A stretch of DNA of 5,078 bases, taken from Bacillota bacterium. Lineage in GTDB: Bacteria; Bacillota; Clostridia; Lachnospirales; Lachnospiraceae. The position numbers and the translations under genes were made by a program. Under the pieces are notes generated by a model. The model saw only the letters and a program-made list of their open reading frames with translations, had not been told where the DNA came from and did no database searches. The stretch spans positions 1-5,078 of the forward strand of contig JAEZUR010000148.1 of NCBI GenBank assembly GCA_023420935.1. The letters run 5' to 3'. Below are positions 1 to 2,961 of this stretch, in pieces; the stretch's first letter is position 1; each line of letters starts with the position of its first letter.

Positions 1-340
1 ATTCTGTAGTACGCTGTAAATGGGATTCAAATGAAATTCTTGCATTCTCATCACTCCAAGCCTTTCTCAAATGAGGGTCATCACCGGAAATTCTTATGAT
101 TACGGAAAAGTCTTTATAATTAGCATCAGTGTACATACCTGTAGAAATGCGATTACCTGCACACATAGCATTATTAATATGATCTACATAAGGGGTAATG
201 TTTGTAAAGAGATCATAGCCCGATGGGTTTATTAAAGGATAATTATGATAAGGGATATGGTTTTCCAGTACTAGAACAGTGTATAGTGCTGCAGTACATA
301 AGATTGTTAATAATAAAAGGACTTTCTTGGTAATTCCCAT
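1..340 (-). CDS. Membrane-anchored hypothetical protein, partial (C-terminus beyond left edge)
   Basis: I do not recognise this protein. The N-terminal 113 codons are present and open to the window edge. Residues 1-25 form a lysine-containing start (MGITKK) followed by a hydrophobic stretch, so the protein is probably a signal-anchored or exported protein whose remainder lies outside the membrane. A cysteine at residue 15 sits inside the hydrophobic stretch but lacks a good lipobox. The ATG at 340 is preceded by AGGAGG (356-351) at 10 nt; a GTG at 346 in the same frame is only 4 nt from it and is less likely. The AGGAGG overlaps the TAG stop of the upstream M56 peptidase gene, which implies translational coupling and a shared mRNA. 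It may therefore be an accessory or target of that sensor protease, but this is inferred from position alone. Confidence 0.75.
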   Translation of the reverse strand, partial: MGITKKVLLLLTILCTAALYTVLVLENHIPYHNYPLINPSGYDLFTNITPYVDHINNAMCAGNRISTGMYTDANYKDFSVIIRISGDDPHLRKAWSDENARISFESHLQRTTE

Positions 341-350
341 AAACACGGAT

Positions 351-356
351 CCTCCT
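351..356 (-). promoter_or_regulatory. Ribosome binding site overlapping the upstream stop codon
   Basis: A perfect AGGAGG on the minus strand lies 10 nt before the ATG at 340. Its first two bases are part of the TAG stop codon (357-355) of the M56 peptidase gene. Ribosomes finishing the peptidase would sit on this site, so the two products are probably made in a coupled way. Confidence 0.75.
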
Positions 357-1812
357 AATACAATGAAATACTATACACTTTATCACCTTTTAGATCACAT
401 AGGATTGTAATATCTTCGGTGGCAGTCTGATAACAGTAATAGTTCAGACCATTTCTTTGAAAAACTTTTGTTTGAGGTCCAAATATATCAGTTGCCAGCT
501 GTTTCGCTTTTATGGAAGACATTCCTTGTTCAATTCCCATATATCTATTGGTTGTTACTTCCATAACTTTATTGCCAGTGCTTCCATCAGTAGCATCAAA
601 CCATAGCTGAACCGTTGTTCCTTGAAGATCATATGAATAGATAAAATAAGGGTTTTTATTAGGATTGACTAAGTAAAGCTGATGGGAGAGACCTTTGAAA
701 TATGCATTTACATCCGGATATGCCAGGCCTAAATAGTTGGAGAAATCATCATTGGAATTCGCACTACCGGTACGAACCCCAGAATCATCATTAAAGCCGA
801 TTAATGCAATAAATAACAGAAGAATATTGGAGATTATAATAACCACCAAATGTCTTTTGCGATATGAGGTTATATTGTTGATTCGATAATGAACTTCTGA
901 GTAGGTATGAATTAAGGTTTGAACAATCGGTGATTTTGGACGACCCTCGTCGGAAAGAAGCTTTAGCATTAGAACCAGTGTTTTGGCGTACTTGGTGTAA
1001 TTGGACTGGGAAAGGTACTTTAACACAGTCTCATCGCATGCGAATTCACAGTCTGTTTTACTGATAAAATAGGCTGTCCAGATGATTGGATTAAACCAAT
1101 GCAGAATGCAAAACAGAAGTCCAATATGATTAAATATAATGTCAAAACGCTTGATATGTATTAACTCATGTAGCAAGACATGGCAAAGTTCATTTTCGGT
1201 AAAATGACTGGTTAATGGAGTTGAGAGGACAATGAGAGGGTGAATAAACCCATAGGTTATGGGAGAGGTAGCGGAGGAGGTAAAGTAAACAGTTACCTTT
1301 CTTCTTATGTGGAGCTGCTGTCTTAAATGATCCACCTGATTATTAATTGAGGTTTCTTTGCATTGTTCAAGAGACTTAATGTGGATAATCAGCTTCAATG
1401 ACGTAAAGATAAATAAAGCCAGGAGAAGTTGAACCCCAACGATCCAAATCACTGCGAATGCTTTAATGAGATCAAATGATAAGGTATCGGATATTATTTG
1501 CTGACAAGAATATGTCTGCTCAATGAAGTTAATCTGGTTTTTATCAGTTCCCAAGAGTCCAAGCAATAAGTCCTTGTAGCTAACGGAAAACCGCCTGAAA
1601 AATGACAACTTATATAATGTAAGGGAACTTTTTATGGGAGAAAGCGGAAGTACTAGACGAATAACAACCAGTAGCCATATAATATAAGACCAACGGGCAG
1701 AGAAATCTTGTCGGAAGCTCTTTCTAAATGCCATTATTATAAGGATTAAAATTGAACTCTTTAAAGATGTCATAAATATGATTTGTAAAAGATATTTCAA
1801 ATAGAAAATCAT
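355..1812 (-). CDS. M56 family (BlaR1/MecR1-type) membrane zinc metallopeptidase / signal sensor
   Basis: Predicted 485-residue integral membrane protease. Hydrophobic segments are seen near residues 5-28, 42-57, 116-143, 228-250 and 322-340. The cytoplasmic peptidase region carries HELIH at 215-219 and CEFACDE at 255-261, the M56 zinc signature, with E256 as expected third ligand, so it looks catalytically intact. In characterised relatives such as BlaR1 and MecR1, ligand binding outside the cell activates this protease, leading to loss of a BlaI/MecI repressor; such a repressor is encoded divergently next door. The outer C-terminal part (about 341-485) is only about 145 residues and shows no penicillin-binding domain. 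It has two stretches resembling small SmpA/OmlA- or DUF4309-like modules (for example GMSSIKAKQLATDIFGP), so the signal is unknown. The start at 1812 is chosen because AGAGGAG (1827-1821) lies 8 nt upstream; an in-frame ATG at 1833 has no ribosome binding site. Confidence 0.9.
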   Translation of the reverse strand: MIFYLKYLLQIIFMTSLKSSILILIIMAFRKSFRQDFSARWSYIIWLLVVIRLVLPLSPIKSSLTLYKLSFFRRFSVSYKDLLLGLLGTDKNQINFIEQTYSCQQIISDTLSFDLIKAFAVIWIVGVQLLLALFIFTSLKLIIHIKSLEQCKETSINNQVDHLRQQLHIRRKVTVYFTSSATSPITYGFIHPLIVLSTPLTSHFTENELCHVLLHELIHIKRFDIIFNHIGLLFCILHWFNPIIWTAYFISKTDCEFACDETVLKYLSQSNYTKYAKTLVLMLKLLSDEGRPKSPIVQTLIHTYSEVHYRINNITSYRKRHLVVIIISNILLLFIALIGFNDDSGVRTGSANSNDDFSNYLGLAYPDVNAYFKGLSHQLYLVNPNKNPYFIYSYDLQGTTVQLWFDATDGSTGNKVMEVTTNRYMGIEQGMSSIKAKQLATDIFGPQTKVFQRNGLNYYCYQTATEDITILCDLKGDKVYSISLY

Positions 1813-1820
1813 ATGAAAAG

Positions 1821-1827
1821 CTCCTCT
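1821..1827 (-). promoter_or_regulatory. Ribosome binding site that decides the M56 gene start
   Basis: AGAGGAG on the minus strand lies 8 nt upstream of the ATG at 1812. It falls between the two in-frame ATG codons at 1833 and 1812 and so favours the shorter, 485-residue product, which begins directly with the first membrane segment. Confidence 0.75.
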
Positions 1828-1854
1828 ATACATTCATAGTGAATATAAACCTAG

Positions 1855-1864
1855 TAAAATTGTA
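1855..1864. promoter_or_regulatory. Possible degenerate BlaI operator over the M56 -10 box
   Basis: The plus strand reads TAAAATTGTA, which matches 7 of the 8 fixed bases of the BlaI/MecI core TACAnnTGTA (the left half has one mismatch). It covers the proposed -10 hexamer of the leftward promoter, where a bound repressor would block RNA polymerase. Outer bases match the strong operator at 2006-2019 only in part. A short AT-rich match like this can arise by chance. Confidence 0.3.
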
Positions 1865-1887
1865 TAATAAATGGATATAAATAGCAA
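1859..1887 (-). promoter_or_regulatory. Candidate sigma-A promoter for the M56 gene
   Basis: On the minus strand TTGCTA (1887-1882) and TACAAT (1864-1859) are separated by 17 bp, matching the consensus at 4 of 6 and 5 of 6 bases. Transcription would begin near 1852, giving a leader of about 40 nt before the ATG at 1812. It faces away from the repressor promoter about 110 bp to the right. Confidence 0.5.
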
Positions 1888-1960
1888 TAAAATCATATGC
1901 AAAAAAACCCTATACGGATGGAAGTAGGTTCTCGTTATTGTTACCAAAGTTTAGAATAAA

Positions 1961-1970
1961 ATGTAAACAT
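1961..1970. repeat. Short perfect dyad ATGT-AA-ACAT at the -35 region
   Basis: ATGTAAACAT is a dyad with 4-bp arms. It ends on the first base of the proposed -35 hexamer TTGACG of the rightward promoter. Its position would suit a regulator site, but the arms are short and the sequence AT-rich, and its half-sites do not have the TACA..TGTA order of the BlaI operator. Confidence 0.25.
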
Positions 1971-1998
1971 TGACGTAATAGTGAAATTATAGTAAAAT
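1970..1998 (+). promoter_or_regulatory. Sigma-A promoter of the BlaI-family repressor gene
   Basis: TTGACG (1970-1975) and TAAAAT (1993-1998) are separated by exactly 17 bp, each matching the sigma-A consensus at 5 of 6 bases. Transcription should start near 2005. A BlaI-type operator begins at 2006, so the promoter is placed for repression by the product of the gene it drives. Confidence 0.7.
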
Positions 1999-2005
1999 AA
2001 AAATG

Positions 2006-2019
2006 ATTACATTTGTAAT
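2006..2019. promoter_or_regulatory. BlaI/MecI-type operator
   Basis: ATTACATTTGTAAT is a palindrome with 6-bp arms (ATTACA and TGTAAT) around a 2-bp centre. It contains the TACAnnTGTA core known from bla and mec operators. It lies 7 bp after the -10 box, at the predicted transcription start, and upstream of a gene for exactly this repressor family. Negative autoregulation is the straightforward reading. Confidence 0.75.
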
Positions 2020-2228
2020 ATATTTAAGCCATAGTATCCCATAAACATGGGTATGAAGTCATTTCAGCCTCTAGTTGATCTAATTGACCATTCAATAACA
2101 CTCTGCGCTATCGAATGGGCTATATTAAAAATAAGAACAATCGTTAGTAACGATGAAATACAGTGTAGAACGCATGATACCTTCGTGTTATTTATATATC
2201 AAAACATAATACTAATAAGAAAGGAAAT
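2020..2228 (+). other. Long untranslated leader of the repressor gene
   Basis: About 210 nt lie between the operator and the repressor start codon, longer than usual for this family. A possible hairpin pairs CATA (2030-2033) and CCCAT (2038-2042) with ATGGGTATG (2047-2055), leaving GTAT bulged. I see no known riboswitch, T-box or terminator. An open frame from 2047 to 2232 exists, but it has no ribosome binding site and its sequence does not look like a protein family. Confidence 0.4.
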
Positions 2229-2675
2229 ATGATGTTTAGACTCTATAAACATCATACAAGTGATAAATTGAAAAAAAGGGATAGAATATCAGAAGCGGAA
2301 ATAATTGTAATGGATGTAATATGGAATAATGGAAACGCTAAGGCTTCTGAAATCATTGAGGCTTTAAGTGAAAAGGAAAAGTGGAATGACAAAACAATAC
2401 GCACACTATTAAATCGATTGGTATCCAAGAAGGTAGTAGGTGTTAAAAAAAACAAATTCAATGAGTATTATCCATTGATTTCTAGAGAAGAATGCCTTCA
2501 GGAGGCAACAATTTCTTTTTTGGACAGGTTTTATAAAGGTTCCATAGGATATCTTGTATTGAATTTTGTTCAGAATAATCAACTATCAGAAAGTGAAATT
2601 ATGACCTTGGAGAACTTGATCGAAGAGAAAAAAAAGAATGATGCAAAACATGATACAGAAGATAGCCGGAACTGA
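2229..2675 (+). CDS. BlaI/MecI/CopY-family transcriptional repressor
   Basis: A 148-residue DNA-binding repressor. Residues about 19-85 form the winged helix-turn-helix of the family: RISEAEIIVMDVIW, then ASEIIEAL, then the recognition region DKTIRTLLNRLV and a wing ending in YYPLISREE. Residues about 90-135 are the dimerisation helices (FLDRFYKGS, LVLNFVQNN). Asn112-Phe113 matches the bond cut in staphylococcal BlaI and MecI when the sensor is activated. The expected partner, an M56 protease, is encoded divergently to the left. A BlaI-type operator at the promoter indicates autoregulation. About ten extra basic residues precede the usual family start. The tandem ATGs at 2229 and 2232 are both possible; AAGGA (2221-2225) is 3 nt from the first and 6 nt from the second, so the second may be the one used. 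The real signal is unknown, so a role in beta-lactam resistance should not be assumed. Confidence 0.93.
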   Translation: MMFRLYKHHTSDKLKKRDRISEAEIIVMDVIWNNGNAKASEIIEALSEKEKWNDKTIRTLLNRLVSKKVVGVKKNKFNEYYPLISREECLQEATISFLDRFYKGSIGYLVLNFVQNNQLSESEIMTLENLIEEKKKNDAKHDTEDSRN

Positions 2676-2830
2676 AATCCGGAGAATATGGATGTGATAA
2701 AGAGTATGATCCCTCCATCAGACTGGCAAATGTGAGTGATATGGAACAATTTTTGAGTATTTTAAGCAGGATTTATCGACCCTTACCTTGATGAAAAACT
2801 CATGGGAGTTTACCCAATGATGATTTGATT
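2666..2830 (+). pseudogene. Possible decayed gene fragment, one frameshift
   Basis: In the gap after the repressor, a frame open from 2666 to 2788 encodes protein-like sequence (for example YDPSIRLANVSDMEQFLSIL at codons 14-33), ending at TGA 2789-2791. Near 2775-2785 the coding-like signal moves to another frame that continues as DPYLDEKLMGVYPMMI to a TGA at 2826-2828. Joining the two with one frameshift gives a plausible C-terminal end of a protein of about 50 residues. There is no suitable start codon with a ribosome binding site. I do not recognise the family, and chance cannot be ruled out in so short a stretch. Confidence 0.3.
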
Positions 2831-2855
2831 TTAAGCGTATAAGAACGCTTTAAAT
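2825..2855 (+). promoter_or_regulatory. Candidate promoter of the phospholipase gene with a dyad in its spacer
   Basis: TTGATT (2825-2830) could serve as a -35 box, with TTTAAA (2849-2854) or TTAAAT (2850-2855) as a -10 box, at a spacing of 18 or 19 bp. Each box matches consensus at about 4 of 6 bases, so this is a modest promoter. The inverted repeat at 2833-2850 fills the spacer, which suggests control by a dimeric regulator. Transcription would start near 2861, just before the ribosome binding site. Confidence 0.35.
2833..2850. repeat. Inverted repeat AAGCGT-6-ACGCTT
   Basis: Six-base perfect arms, AAGCGT (2833-2838) and ACGCTT (2845-2850), flank the 6-base loop ATAAGA. It is followed on the plus strand by an A-rich, not T-rich, stretch, so it is a poor intrinsic terminator. 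An operator for the phospholipase gene or an mRNA 5' hairpin are the alternatives. Confidence 0.5.
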
Positions 2856-2868
2856 AAAAAAAATGGAT

Positions 2869-2874
2869 AAGGAG
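2869..2874 (+). promoter_or_regulatory. Ribosome binding site of the phospholipase gene
   Basis: AAGGAG lies 9 nt upstream of the ATG at 2884. It supports this start, which is followed at once by a typical signal peptide. Confidence 0.75.
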
Positions 2875-2883
2875 ATTACAATA

Positions 2884-2961
2884 ATGAAAGTAAAAAAGTG
2901 GTTTGCGGTGACGTTGATCGTAATACTAAGTATCACCTCTTTGCCTCAGAAGGCTTACGCA
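2884..2961 (+). other. Signal peptide coding region of the phospholipase
   Basis: Codons 1-26 give a basic start (MKVKK), a hydrophobic core at about 6-20 and an A-Y-A cleavage motif at 24-26. Cutting after Ala26 exposes Trp27, whose backbone is a zinc ligand in this enzyme family, so exact cleavage should matter for activity. Confidence 0.85.

Noticed and set aside
287..305. Lipoprotein signal (cysteine at residue 15) in the left-edge protein
   Set aside because: The residues before the cysteine are T-I-L, not a lipobox, and the hydrophobic stretch continues past it.
355..1812. Naming the sensor as a beta-lactam resistance gene
   Set aside because: Only the protease part resembles BlaR1; the penicillin-binding outer domain is absent.
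1813..1833. Upstream in-frame ATG at 1833 as start of the M56 gene
   Set aside because: It has no ribosome binding site, while the ATG at 1812 has AGAGGAG at 8 nt.
1826..1839. Dyad-like CTATACATTCATAG before the M56 gene as a BlaI operator
   Set aside because: Only one half fits the TACA core, and the centre is out of register with the strong operator.
2047..2232. Open frame of 61 codons in the repressor leader, its TGA overlapping the repressor start
   Set aside because: No ribosome binding site before its ATG, no recognisable family and no sign of selection; the overlap with the ATGATG start is probably chance.
2252..2461. Minus-strand open frame inside the repressor gene
   Set aside because: Lies entirely opposite a confidently identified BlaI-family coding region.
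2833..2855. Inverted repeat read as an intrinsic terminator for the repressor gene
   Set aside because: The hairpin is followed by A-rich sequence on the plus strand, and on the minus strand no T run follows it either.
2875..2880. ATTACA half-site just before the phospholipase start, as a BlaI operator
   Set aside because: The second half (TGTAAT) is missing, and a single six-base AT-rich match is expected by chance.
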